Part shown: piece after piece, positions 14,153-20,405 of the stretch | How positions within the stretch are numbered: position 1 is the first letter of the stretch | Layout of the letters: each line of letters starts with the position of its first letter | Made by a program: the position numbers and the translations under genes | The notes under the pieces: generated by a model | What the model was told of the DNA's origin: nothing | The model's input: the letters and a program-made list of their open reading frames with translations, nothing else | Database searches by the model: none | Origin: Acidilobaceae archaeon | GTDB lineage: Archaea > Thermoproteota > Thermoprotei_A > Sulfolobales > Acidilobaceae | Length of the DNA stretch: 22,498 bases | Direction of reading: 5' to 3' | NCBI GenBank assembly: GCA_027039295.1 | Contig: JALWEW010000124.1 | Span: forward strand, 1-22,498

Positions 14153-15094
14153 CTAGACTGTTAACAGTAGTTTGAGGCCGTCCCAGGCGAGTATTACGTT
14201 TGGGAAGACCCTAGAGGCCTCCCTCTCTATCCTCCGGGCCTCGTAGCCCTCGTACCTTGCGCTAACATGCGTCAGCACCAGGAGGCTGGCGCCAGCCTCC
14301 CTTGCTGCCCTGGCCGCCTGGACCCCCGTGCTGTGGCCCCTCTCACGGGCCTCCTCCGCTAGGTCCTCTGCGAAGGTCGAGTCGTGTATTAGGAGCCTCG
14401 CCCCTCTGGCCAGCTCCGCCACGCCAGCACAGGGGTACGATGTATCTCCCGTGTACACTATGGATGCCCCCCTCGCCTTATCCCTAGCTATATCGGATAA
14501 CCTGACTACCCTGCCGTTGGGGAGACGCGTCTCCCCCCTCTCGAGGACCTCCCCCACTAGGCGGGGGTTTGAGCCGAGCAGGGCCTTGACGGCTTCCGGG
14601 TCAAGCCTCGGTCTTAGGCGCCACTCGATCCTGTAGGCGTAGCTCTCCACGCTATGGCAAGCGGGGGCCCACGAGATGGTTACCCTATCACCGCCCCTAT
14701 CCCAGAGGAGGTGTCCCCCCCTACCCTCGACTTGAACCCCGACTATTTCGAAGCTGAAATCGTACCTCTCAACCTCTAGCAGGTCCCTAAGGAAGTGCAT
14801 GACGCTTCTGGGCCCGAAGACTAGGAGCGGCTTAGAGCGTTCATACATGTACATTGACTGGAGCAACCCTGGGAGGCCATTGATGTGATCCCCATGGGCA
14901 TGCGTTATGGCTATAACGTCTATCCTAGTCACAGCCACACCCATCCTCGCCAGCGCGAGCTGCACGCCCTCACCAGCATCAAGGAGTATGCTCAACCCAT
15001 TCCAGTCCCTCACCAGCACAGAGGGCAGGCCCCTGGCATGCGTGGGTACACCGCCAGAGGTGCCGAGGAAGACTACCTCGACGCTCCTAGCCAA
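14153..15094 (-). CDS. rnz: Ribonuclease Z (tRNase Z, 3'-tRNA endonuclease)
   Basis: The protein has 313 residues from TTG 15094. The GTG at 15103 is inside the Shine-Dalgarno GGAGGTG. The metallo-beta-lactamase motif THAHGDH (64-70) provides His65, His67, Asp69 and His70. Further ligands are in ACHSVESYAYRI, VYTGDTSYP and LIHDSTF, and the RNase Z-type RGHSTGVQAA and LTHVSARY complete the set. RNase Z cuts tRNA precursors after the discriminator base to create the 3' end. Family members are homodimers with two zinc ions. The PxKxRN-like exosite loop is not obvious. It starts 12 nt after the Trm-G10 stop, in a cluster that also makes PRPP. Both tRNAs in this window encode CCA, which normally blocks RNase Z. 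Confidence 0.93.
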   Translation of the reverse strand: MARSVEVVFLGTSGGVPTHARGLPSVLVRDWNGLSILLDAGEGVQLALARMGVAVTRIDVIAITHAHGDHINGLPGLLQSMYMYERSKPLLVFGPRSVMHFLRDLLEVERYDFSFEIVGVQVEGRGGHLLWDRGGDRVTISWAPACHSVESYAYRIEWRLRPRLDPEAVKALLGSNPRLVGEVLERGETRLPNGRVVRLSDIARDKARGASIVYTGDTSYPCAGVAELARGARLLIHDSTFAEDLAEEARERGHSTGVQAARAAREAGASLLVLTHVSARYEGYEARRIEREASRVFPNVILAWDGLKLLLTV

Positions 15095-15100
15095 GCCATC

Positions 15101-15107
15101 CACCTCC
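15101..15107 (-). promoter_or_regulatory. Shine-Dalgarno GGAGGTG deciding the rnz start
   Basis: A perfect 7-nt anti-16S match runs from 15107 down to 15101, six bases before TTG 15094. It overlaps the end of the Trm-G10 stop codon and contains the in-frame GTG 15103. Confidence 0.65.
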
Positions 15108-16159
15108 TAGGGCGCTCTCGCTACTACTATCTCCCTGACGAGGCTGCCATGCACGTACATGTAGTGGCTCTCAATAACCTCGTAGCCCAGGGAGGAGGCT
15201 ATCTCGTGAGGCCTCTCCGCCTCGGGGGCGGCGAAGACGAGATAGGAACCCTTTCTTAGTAGTGACAGCGCGGCCTCGAGGAAGCCCCTATAGAGGATCC
15301 TCCGCGTGCGTCCCCCTAGGCTCGTGCTTCTCCCATAGGGAGGGTCTGTAGCCACGGCGTCGATGCCTCCCCTGACCGGAGGGTGGAGGGCGTCTCCGAT
15401 ATAGGAGAGGCTGGGGGGCCCCTGGGAGTAGTGCTCGAGATTCCTCTGGGAGCCATACGCCATCTCGAGGTTTATGTCGCCGCAGAGGCACCTCCCAGCC
15501 CCTACTAGGCAGGCCTCGAGAGCTATGCCGCCGGTCCCACAGAAGGGATCCCAGAAAACGCCGCCCGGCCGAAGCCTCGCCAGGTTTACGAGGGCCCTAG
15601 ATAGCCTCTGATCGAGGGGGCCCGGCTTGAAGAATGGCCTCCGGGCGGGCGAGCGCTCCGCGAAGCCCCTAGTGTCGAGGACCGCCAGCCTAAGGCCTAC
15701 TACTATCACGCCCTCAGCGTAGAGCACCTCTAGCACTGTGCGAGACCTCGGCGTCGCGCCTACACCGCCCTCCCCAAGGAGGGAGGCCAAGAGCCGTGTT
15801 ACCCTCGCGGTACTGGCGCCGCGCCAGAGGCCCAGGAGCCTGTGGGCCTCGACTCTTAGGGGCCCTCGGACGCCATGGCCTGCCAGCGCGTCTAGTATGC
15901 GTTTAGCCTCCCTTTCGAGGTGCTCCTCATCGGAGAATATCCCCAGTAGGAGGCCCCCACTCTTGATGAGCCCCGCCCTCCGGAGTACGCCATCGACCAC
16001 GACCCGGGCCCTGCAGGGTCTGCACTCGACGAGTGCCAGGGGCCTGTAGTAGGCTTTGACCGTGCTATCCGGCGCTATGGACTCGAGTATCGCCTTAAGC
16101 TCTGACAGGGGCAGGGTGGGGTGCTCGCCCGAGAGCCTGAAGTAGCACTGGGCATCCAA
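15107..16159 (-). CDS. tRNA (guanine-10-N2)-methyltransferase (Trm-G10)
   Basis: The protein has 350 residues from TTG 16159, with AGGTAGGGG just upstream. The N-terminal half is a THUMP-type RNA-binding region. The C-terminal half is a Rossmann methyltransferase with the SAM-binding DPFCGTGG (204-211) and the catalytic TDPPYGRS (271-278), the N/DPPY motif used for exocyclic amine methylation. KPGPLDQRLSRALVNLAR precedes motif I, as in archaeal Trm-G10. The enzyme makes m2G and m2,2G at position 10 of tRNAs. The gene begins 5 nt after prs ends and is followed by RNase Z, so two tRNA-maturation enzymes are co-transcribed. A DNA methyltransferase is disfavoured by the THUMP-like N-terminus. Confidence 0.9.
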   Translation of the reverse strand: MDAQCYFRLSGEHPTLPLSELKAILESIAPDSTVKAYYRPLALVECRPCRARVVVDGVLRRAGLIKSGGLLLGIFSDEEHLEREAKRILDALAGHGVRGPLRVEAHRLLGLWRGASTARVTRLLASLLGEGGVGATPRSRTVLEVLYAEGVIVVGLRLAVLDTRGFAERSPARRPFFKPGPLDQRLSRALVNLARLRPGGVFWDPFCGTGGIALEACLVGAGRCLCGDINLEMAYGSQRNLEHYSQGPPSLSYIGDALHPPVRGGIDAVATDPPYGRSTSLGGRTRRILYRGFLEAALSLLRKGSYLVFAAPEAERPHEIASSLGYEVIESHYMYVHGSLVREIVVARAP

Positions 16160-16164
16160 GGCCC

Positions 16165-17061
16165 CTACCTGTTCCCCCCGAGCGCTTCCGCTACCGTGGG
16201 GGCAACATCTATTATTATAGGGGAGCCCGACTGGGGCTTCACAGTGTTGGCGGCGTAGACTCTCGTGACCCCAGAGGCCATTATCCTGCTCCAGGCGTCC
16301 CCCACGAGGAGGGCGTGCGCGGCCACCACGTCGATCCTCCGCGCGCCAGCGGCGCGGAGCATGCCAGCCGATTTAGCGATGGTCCCCCCTGTGCTTATTA
16401 TATCATCAACTATGATCACGTTCCTACCCTCAACATTCACCTCCTTCGGTTTGTATGAGACCTCGCCTGTGACCCTATCGCGGGTCTTGACTAGGTAGTC
16501 AAACTCTACCCCTAGGGCCTTGGCGAGCCTCTCCGCCCTCCCATACGCCCCTATGTCAGGAGCTATGACGACTGTGTCGTCGTCAACCTCCAAAAACTTA
16601 GCCATGTACTCGTAGGGGGATACATTCACGGCCTCGCCCCCGAAGTATTTGAGGGACTCAGCCTTGTGGACCTCGACCACGTAGAGCCTCTGCGCGCCAG
16701 CAGCGCGGAGGATCCTCAGGAGGGCCCTAATGCTAACGGCCTCGCCCTCGAGGAACTCCCTGTCCTGGCGGGCGTATGCCATGTACGGGACTATTAGCGT
16801 CACGTCGCGGATCCCCTTCTCCCTCAGCGCGTCAAGCTCCAGAATGAGCTCCGCTACACCCTTATCCTGGGGGTAATCCAGGCTCTTCACGAGGCAGACG
16901 GACTCGAAGGAGCTGGCCTCGCCTGGAAGCCTCACGTATGACTCGCCATCCGGGAAGACCTTAGTGTAGACCGTGGAGAACGGCGCGTTGAGCGCTCTGG
17001 CTAGCGAGAACGCGAAGTTATCAGAAACCCAACCACCGCCGCCGAGCACGAGGCATTGCAA
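16165..17061 (-). CDS. prs: Ribose-phosphate pyrophosphokinase (PRPP synthetase)
   Basis: The protein has 298 residues from TTG 17061, giving MQCLVLGGGG. Motifs are VFPDGESYVRL (35-45), the ATP-binding MAYARQDR (94-101), and the PRPP loop VDDIISTGGT (218-227). It makes 5-phosphoribosyl-1-pyrophosphate from ribose-5-phosphate and ATP, for purines, pyrimidines, histidine and tryptophan. The frame is open 121 codons further upstream, but that part overlaps the divergent gene at 17138 and the promoter at 17098-17106, so it is not translated. The true start sits at the family-typical position with GGTGGGGA before it. It is the first gene of the prs, Trm-G10, rnz, dUTPase-family cluster. Confidence 0.95.
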   Translation of the reverse strand: MQCLVLGGGGWVSDNFAFSLARALNAPFSTVYTKVFPDGESYVRLPGEASSFESVCLVKSLDYPQDKGVAELILELDALREKGIRDVTLIVPYMAYARQDREFLEGEAVSIRALLRILRAAGAQRLYVVEVHKAESLKYFGGEAVNVSPYEYMAKFLEVDDDTVVIAPDIGAYGRAERLAKALGVEFDYLVKTRDRVTGEVSYKPKEVNVEGRNVIIVDDIISTGGTIAKSAGMLRAAGARRIDVVAAHALLVGDAWSRIMASGVTRVYAANTVKPQSGSPIIIDVAPTVAEALGGNR

Positions 17062-17097
17062 TCCCCACCGCACCCCTAAAGCGCCTGCTACTCCCAT

Positions 17098-17106
17098 CTT
17101 TTTAGG
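17098..17106. promoter_or_regulatory. Shared divergent TATA region (prs / radical-SAM-like gene)
   Basis: CTTTTTAGG on the plus strand (CCTAAAAAG on the minus) is the AT-rich core of the 76-nt gap. It lies 36-40 nt from both the prs TTG (17061) and the ATG at 17138, so it can serve one or both promoters. Confidence 0.5.
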
Positions 17107-17137
17107 CTGGGCTCCAGAGGCACGCGCACGAAGAGCT

Positions 17138-18037
17138 ATGCTAAGCATAGGTGTTGTGTCTCTCGGATACTCCACCGTGGAGGACATACCTCTGTTCCAC
17201 GTAGCCCCGGGAGGCTCTGCCCTACGCGTAGTACTACCAGCTAATGCCAGGCTCCCCAGGGGCCTCGCGTGTCCTGGATGGTGTGGGATACTAGAGGAGC
17301 TGACGAGGGCTGCCGGCTCGGAGGAGGCTATACAAGTCCCAGTCGGCGATATAGTTTCACTCGCCCGTAGGTGGAGGGTTGACGTGCTTAGTATCGAGGG
17401 GATAGAACCCGTCCTGGAGGCCAAGGTGGGAGAGCTGGTGTCGAGAGCCCGCTCCTCGGGATTGATTGTGGCGGTGAGGACTCAGGGGCTAGCACCTCCA
17501 GACGACTTGGCCAGCAGTGTTGATGTTATAGTATTCGACTATATTACACTGATAGAGGATCCCGCCTATAAGGTCTCAGCGGCCACTAGCCTGGAGAGGC
17601 TGGTATCGAGCGGTCTCCTAGTCGAGGTTAACGTATACATCGACGAGCCCCTCGTCGAGGCCCTGACACCCGCGCTTCACGGTCTATCGGGTAACGCAAT
17701 ACTCCACCTCCACATAGGCAACCCCCGCGGGGGCGGGGCCGCGAGGCAGCTCTATGATATCGCGCGGAAGAGGATCCCCTACACATACCTCCACGCCCCA
17801 CCCTATGATAGGCTTGAGACCTACTGCCACGAGTGCGGCGCCCTAGTGGCCGTGCGCGAGGCATCCAGGCTAGTTGCCCTAAAGGCACCCGACGGTAGGT
17901 GCTGGAGGTGCGGCGCTAGGCTTCCGCTGAGGGGCCCCCTATATGAGGCCACGAGGGCCACGATCCTAAGGAGGAGTGGGGGAGGCACTGCATGGCACGA
18001 TCCGAGGGTGGTAGTAGGGGCGATGAGGAGCTCCTAG
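17138..18037 (+). CDS. Degenerate radical-SAM-like paralogue of the adjacent AmmeMemoRadiSam enzyme
   Basis: The protein has 299 residues from ATG 17138; earlier in-frame codons lie over the prs start. Compared by eye with the next gene product, three blocks align. DIPLFHVAPGGSALRV pairs with the PLMHFYPGSEVLSI region. The stretch from PVGDIVSLARRWRVDVLSIE to VDVIVFDY pairs with TPEEVVEAALRYKADGITYT to AATVDF. A four-cysteine ribbon at C230, C233, C255 and C258 pairs with C322, C325, C348 and C351, each followed by LRG/IRG. The radical SAM CX3CX2C is missing; only isolated C45 and C49 remain. The N-terminal zinc-knuckle region of the neighbour is also absent. It is therefore probably a non-catalytic partner or a divergent protein. 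It overlaps the next gene by 46 nt. Confidence 0.7.
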   Translation: MLSIGVVSLGYSTVEDIPLFHVAPGGSALRVVLPANARLPRGLACPGWCGILEELTRAAGSEEAIQVPVGDIVSLARRWRVDVLSIEGIEPVLEAKVGELVSRARSSGLIVAVRTQGLAPPDDLASSVDVIVFDYITLIEDPAYKVSAATSLERLVSSGLLVEVNVYIDEPLVEALTPALHGLSGNAILHLHIGNPRGGGAARQLYDIARKRIPYTYLHAPPYDRLETYCHECGALVAVREASRLVALKAPDGRCWRCGARLPLRGPLYEATRATILRRSGGGTAWHDPRVVVGAMRSS

Positions 18038-19110
18038 GCAAGCCCTACGTTAGACTGGCGCGCTTCTGGGAGCCCGTGCCTGGCAAGCCGGGCTATGTTA
18101 GATGCAACCTCTGCCATAGGAGGTGCATCATAGCGCCCGGGCGCTACGGCGTGTGCGGGGTGAGGAAGAACATAAACGGGAAACTATACGTGCTCGTTTA
18201 CGGCCTCCTCACGGCCATGAACCTAGACCCCATCGAGAAGAAGCCCTTGATGCACTTCTACCCCGGAAGTGAGGTGCTGAGTATATCGACTGTCGGCTGC
18301 AACTTCTTCTGCCTCTTCTGCCAGAACTGGGAGATAAGCCAGAGCAGGCTAGAGAAGGGCCTCTATGGCACATACAAGACCCCCGAGGAGGTAGTAGAAG
18401 CCGCGCTAAGATATAAGGCCGATGGGATAACATACACCTACAACGAGCCAACAGTGTTCTACGAATTCATGTACGACACTGCCAAGCTAGCAAAGAAGCA
18501 CGGCCTCTTCAACACGATGGTCACGAACGGCTACATGACCCCCGAGGCCGTGAAGGAGCTGGGCCCCTACATGGACGCTGCCACGGTTGACTTCAAGGGT
18601 GGAGGTAATAGGGAGTTCTACAGGAGATACATGGGAGTCCCCGACCCCGAACCCATATTCGAGACGCTCCTAGCCATGAGAGACGCCGGGTGGTGGCTAG
18701 AGATAACGAACCTCGTCGTCCCACAGGTCGGCGATAAGGAGGAGGATATTAGGAGGCTCGCGAGGTGGATAATCGAGAACCTAGGCGACGAGACGCCCTT
18801 CCATCTACTCAGGTTCCACCCGGACTACAAGATGCGGAACCTACCCCCAACCCCCGTAAGCACCCTGGAGAGACTCGCGAGGATCGCCAAGGAGGAGGGT
18901 CTCAAGTACGTCTATATAGGGAACGTCTGGGGACACCCCCTAGAGAACACGTATTGCCCGCGCTGCGGCTACCCGGTCATAGAGAGGCAGGGCTTCTTCA
19001 TAACCGCCTGGAGGCTAACAAAGGACAACAGGTGCCCGCGCTGCGGCTACAGGATAAACATACGCGGCGAGTACAGGGGCCGCGGGAGAATGTGGGGCCT
19101 CCTGATCTAA
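17992..19110 (+). CDS. AmmeMemoRadiSam-type radical SAM enzyme (AmrS-like)
   Basis: The protein has 372 residues from ATG 17992, with GGAGG 6 nt upstream inside the preceding gene. The radical SAM motif is C103, C107 and C110 (CNFFCLFC), and TYTYNEPTVFYEF, TNGYMTPEA and ATVDFKGG follow. An N-terminal cysteine cluster (C38, C41, C45, C55) and a C-terminal zinc ribbon (C322, C325, C348, C351) flank the core. The pattern matches the PFL-activase-like radical SAM protein of the AmmeMemoRadiSam system, which co-occurs with AMMECR1 and Memo homologues; the chemistry is not settled. Neither partner is in this window. The start overlap suggests translational coupling with the degenerate paralogue upstream. 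Confidence 0.9.
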   Translation: MARSEGGSRGDEELLGKPYVRLARFWEPVPGKPGYVRCNLCHRRCIIAPGRYGVCGVRKNINGKLYVLVYGLLTAMNLDPIEKKPLMHFYPGSEVLSISTVGCNFFCLFCQNWEISQSRLEKGLYGTYKTPEEVVEAALRYKADGITYTYNEPTVFYEFMYDTAKLAKKHGLFNTMVTNGYMTPEAVKELGPYMDAATVDFKGGGNREFYRRYMGVPDPEPIFETLLAMRDAGWWLEITNLVVPQVGDKEEDIRRLARWIIENLGDETPFHLLRFHPDYKMRNLPPTPVSTLERLARIAKEEGLKYVYIGNVWGHPLENTYCPRCGYPVIERQGFFITAWRLTKDNRCPRCGYRINIRGEYRGRGRMWGLLI

Positions 19111-19136
19111 GGACAGAGGGTCGGGCCGCCCCAACC

Positions 19137-19144
19137 CTTATTAG
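19137..19144 (+). promoter_or_regulatory. TATA-like box before the TFS-like gene
   Basis: CTTATTAG in the 96-nt gap after the radical SAM gene predicts a start site near 19166 and a leader of about 40 nt. The match is weak. Confidence 0.3.
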
Positions 19145-19194
19145 CCCCCCGTGCGCCGGGGAGAGTGCCCAGCGGGGAAGCCAATGAGGAGTTT

Positions 19195-19202
19195 GGGGTG
19201 AT
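19195..19202 (+). promoter_or_regulatory. Shine-Dalgarno GGGGTGAT deciding the TFS-like start
   Basis: GGGGTG at 19195-19200 is followed by six bases and TTG 19207, which gives the typical ribbon start MKFCPKCGG. The GTG within it (19198) is in frame but part of the ribosome-binding site. Confidence 0.65.
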
Positions 19203-19206
19203 TTTC

Positions 19207-19482
19207 TTGAAGTTCTGCCCGAAGTGCGGGGGCATAATGGTCCCGAAAAAGAAGGAGGATGGCACGGTCGTATTAGTATGCATGCGCTGCGGCTACGAGA
19301 TGCCGGCTGACGAGAAGACCCTTGCGTCGTATAAGGGCGAGAGCAAGCCTACGGAAAAGGTGCTCACGACGAAGGTCGTCTCGAAGGCCAAGAAGCTCAG
19401 AGTCAGCAAGGAGGAGTTGGAGCAGGCCAGAGAGGATTACTACGAGCTTGTACTGGACCAGATAGGTGAGTACGGCGAGTAG
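19207..19482 (+). CDS. TFS/RpoM-like protein with only the N-terminal zinc ribbon
   Basis: The protein has 91 residues from TTG 19207. The N-terminus is a TFS/Rpb9-type zinc ribbon with C4, C7, C25 and C28 (FCPKCGG and VCMRCGYE). It is followed by a flexible ADEKTLASYKGE linker and a charged, probably helical tail (LRVSKEELEQAREDYYELVL). Archaeal TFS has a second, C-terminal ribbon with an acidic DE loop that stimulates RNA polymerase transcript cleavage. That ribbon is entirely missing, and the downstream sequence does not continue it in another frame. The protein may dock on RNA polymerase without promoting cleavage, or may not be a transcription factor at all. It is convergent with the nucleotidyltransferase gene, 5 nt away. 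Confidence 0.7.
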   Translation: MKFCPKCGGIMVPKKKEDGTVVLVCMRCGYEMPADEKTLASYKGESKPTEKVLTTKVVSKAKKLRVSKEELEQAREDYYELVLDQIGEYGE

Positions 19483-19487
19483 GCTTT

Positions 19488-20210
19488 TCAGGCTGTTGGC
19501 TTCACTAGCCCGCCCATCTCCTCTATTTCCCGTGAGGCCTCCTCTAGGTCTTTATGCGAGTCTATGCTCCTCCAGTAGACCTCCTTCAAGCTATACTTAA
19601 CAGCTACCAGCTTCCCCTCCTCGGCTAGCTTGGGTAGGGCAGTCTTCTCCACATCACCTCTCTCAGGCATGTAGGGGAGTACCTCTGGGGTCATCGCGTA
19701 GACGCCAGCGTTGATCCAATACTCAGGTATTATCGGTTTCTCCCTAAAGCTCCTAACTCTACCCTCGTCATCTATGTCCATTACGCCATACGTACTCTTA
19801 AGCTCCACGGCAGCTATAGCTGCGGAATACGGGGTTTTAGCGACGACTTCAACCAGCCTCGTCGGATCAAGGTTAGTTAGTATGTCACCGTTGGTGACGA
19901 GGAACCTCTCCCTCTTAGCTAGTATGTCCTTGACATTATAGATCGCTCCCCCCGTTCCGAGGGGTTCCTCCTCAACTGCGTAGAGTATCGTGACCCCGTA
20001 TTTCGATCCGCTACCAAGCTCCCCAATGATCTTCTCCTTAAGCCAACCGACAGTCACTACTATCTCGTCAAAGCCATAGTGCTTGAGCCACTCAATCTGA
20101 TGAACTATTATCGGCTTACCAGCGACGCGCAGGAGGGGCTTAGGAGTGGTCTCGGTCAGGGGCCTTAACCTCTTCCCGTAGCCTCCAGCTAATATTACCG
20201 CGAGCGACAC
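19488..20210 (-). CDS. Sugar-phosphate nucleotidyltransferase
   Basis: The protein has 240 residues from GTG 20210. The GTG at 20219 is inside GGGGGTG, six bases upstream. The signature LAGGYGKRLRPLTETTPKPL is the nucleotide-binding start. GTGGAIYNVKD, TNGDI and FREKPI, then YWINAGVYAM, are the family's later motifs. The enzyme joins a nucleoside triphosphate to a sugar-1-phosphate. Mannose-1-phosphate guanylyltransferase or glucose-1-phosphate thymidylyl- or uridylyltransferase are all possible, and sequence alone does not decide. It lacks the left-handed beta-helix extension of GlmU, so it is the short form. It may serve S-layer or lipid glycosylation. It starts just downstream of the tRNA-Phe gene on the same strand. 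Confidence 0.9.
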   Translation of the reverse strand: MSLAVILAGGYGKRLRPLTETTPKPLLRVAGKPIIVHQIEWLKHYGFDEIVVTVGWLKEKIIGELGSGSKYGVTILYAVEEEPLGTGGAIYNVKDILAKRERFLVTNGDILTNLDPTRLVEVVAKTPYSAAIAAVELKSTYGVMDIDDEGRVRSFREKPIIPEYWINAGVYAMTPEVLPYMPERGDVEKTALPKLAEEGKLVAVKYSLKEVYWRSIDSHKDLEEASREIEEMGGLVKPTA

Positions 20211-20216
20211 CGGTGC

Positions 20217-20223
20217 CACCCCC
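20217..20223 (-). promoter_or_regulatory. Shine-Dalgarno GGGGGTG deciding the nucleotidyltransferase start
   Basis: GGGGGTG on the minus strand is followed by six bases and GTG 20210. The GTG at 20219 is in frame but lies within this site. Confidence 0.55.
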
Positions 20224-20237
20224 TTTCCTCGAGGAGG

Positions 20238-20329
20238 TGGTGCCGCCGGGGGGACTCGAACCCCCGACCACCCGGTATCCGGGACTAGGGTCTCTTCAGC
20301 CGGGCGCTCTCCCGCTGAGCTACGGCGGC
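20238..20329 (-). tRNA. tRNA-Phe (anticodon GAA) with intron, CCA encoded
   Basis: The acceptor stem GCCGCCG (20323-20329) pairs with CGGCGGC. Discriminator A is at 20241 and CCA is encoded at 20238-20240. The D-arm has GCTC/GAGC, and the T-arm is GGGGG-TTCGAGT-CCCCC. Anticodon stem CCCGG/CCGGG closes loop CTGAAGA once a 17-nt intron is removed, giving anticodon GAA (20295-20297). G37 (20294), the wyosine position modified by Taw1, lies directly beside the intron. The mature length with CCA is 75 nt. The TATA box is likely the AT-rich block at 20364-20373. Confidence 0.94.
20277..20293 (-). other. 17-nt tRNA-Phe intron between positions 37 and 38
   Basis: The precursor folds as a bulge-helix-bulge motif. 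The inner hairpin is GAC-CCUA-GUC. The central helix pairs C32, U33 and G34 with intron G15, G14 and C13, with A35 opposite C12 unpaired. Three-base bulges are A36-G37/A1 and A16-U17/A38. The fold supports these boundaries to within one base and marks a substrate for tRNA splicing endonuclease. Confidence 0.85.
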
Positions 20330-20363
20330 ACCCTTATGCCAGTATGCTCCAGGCCGGGTATAG

Positions 20364-20373
20364 CGTTTTATCC
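20364..20373. promoter_or_regulatory. Shared divergent TATA region (tRNA-Phe / archaemetzincin)
   Basis: CGTTTTATCC is the only AT-rich stretch in the 76-nt gap. It lies about 38 nt from both the tRNA 5' end (20329) and the archaemetzincin TTG (20406), fitting a TATA box used on one or both strands. Confidence 0.5.
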
Positions 20374-20405
20374 CTTACTCGGCCCGGCTCCTTGGGGGTT
20401 TTAGG

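Noticed and set aside
14885..15259. Open frame on the plus strand opposite rnz and Trm-G10
   Set aside because: It is antisense to two well-supported enzymes and reads as low-complexity; it is a frame shadow.
16973..17137. 55-codon N-terminal extension of the radical-SAM-like frame
   Set aside because: It overlaps the prs start antisense and is proline-rich, without resemblance to the neighbour protein.
17062..17424. 121-codon N-terminal extension of the prs frame
   Set aside because: It is antisense to the divergent gene and covers the promoter; the PRPP synthetase family starts at MQCLVLGGGG.
18765..19187. 140-codon frame within the AmrS-like gene
   Set aside because: It is another reading frame of the strongly supported radical SAM enzyme, and its composition is not protein-like.
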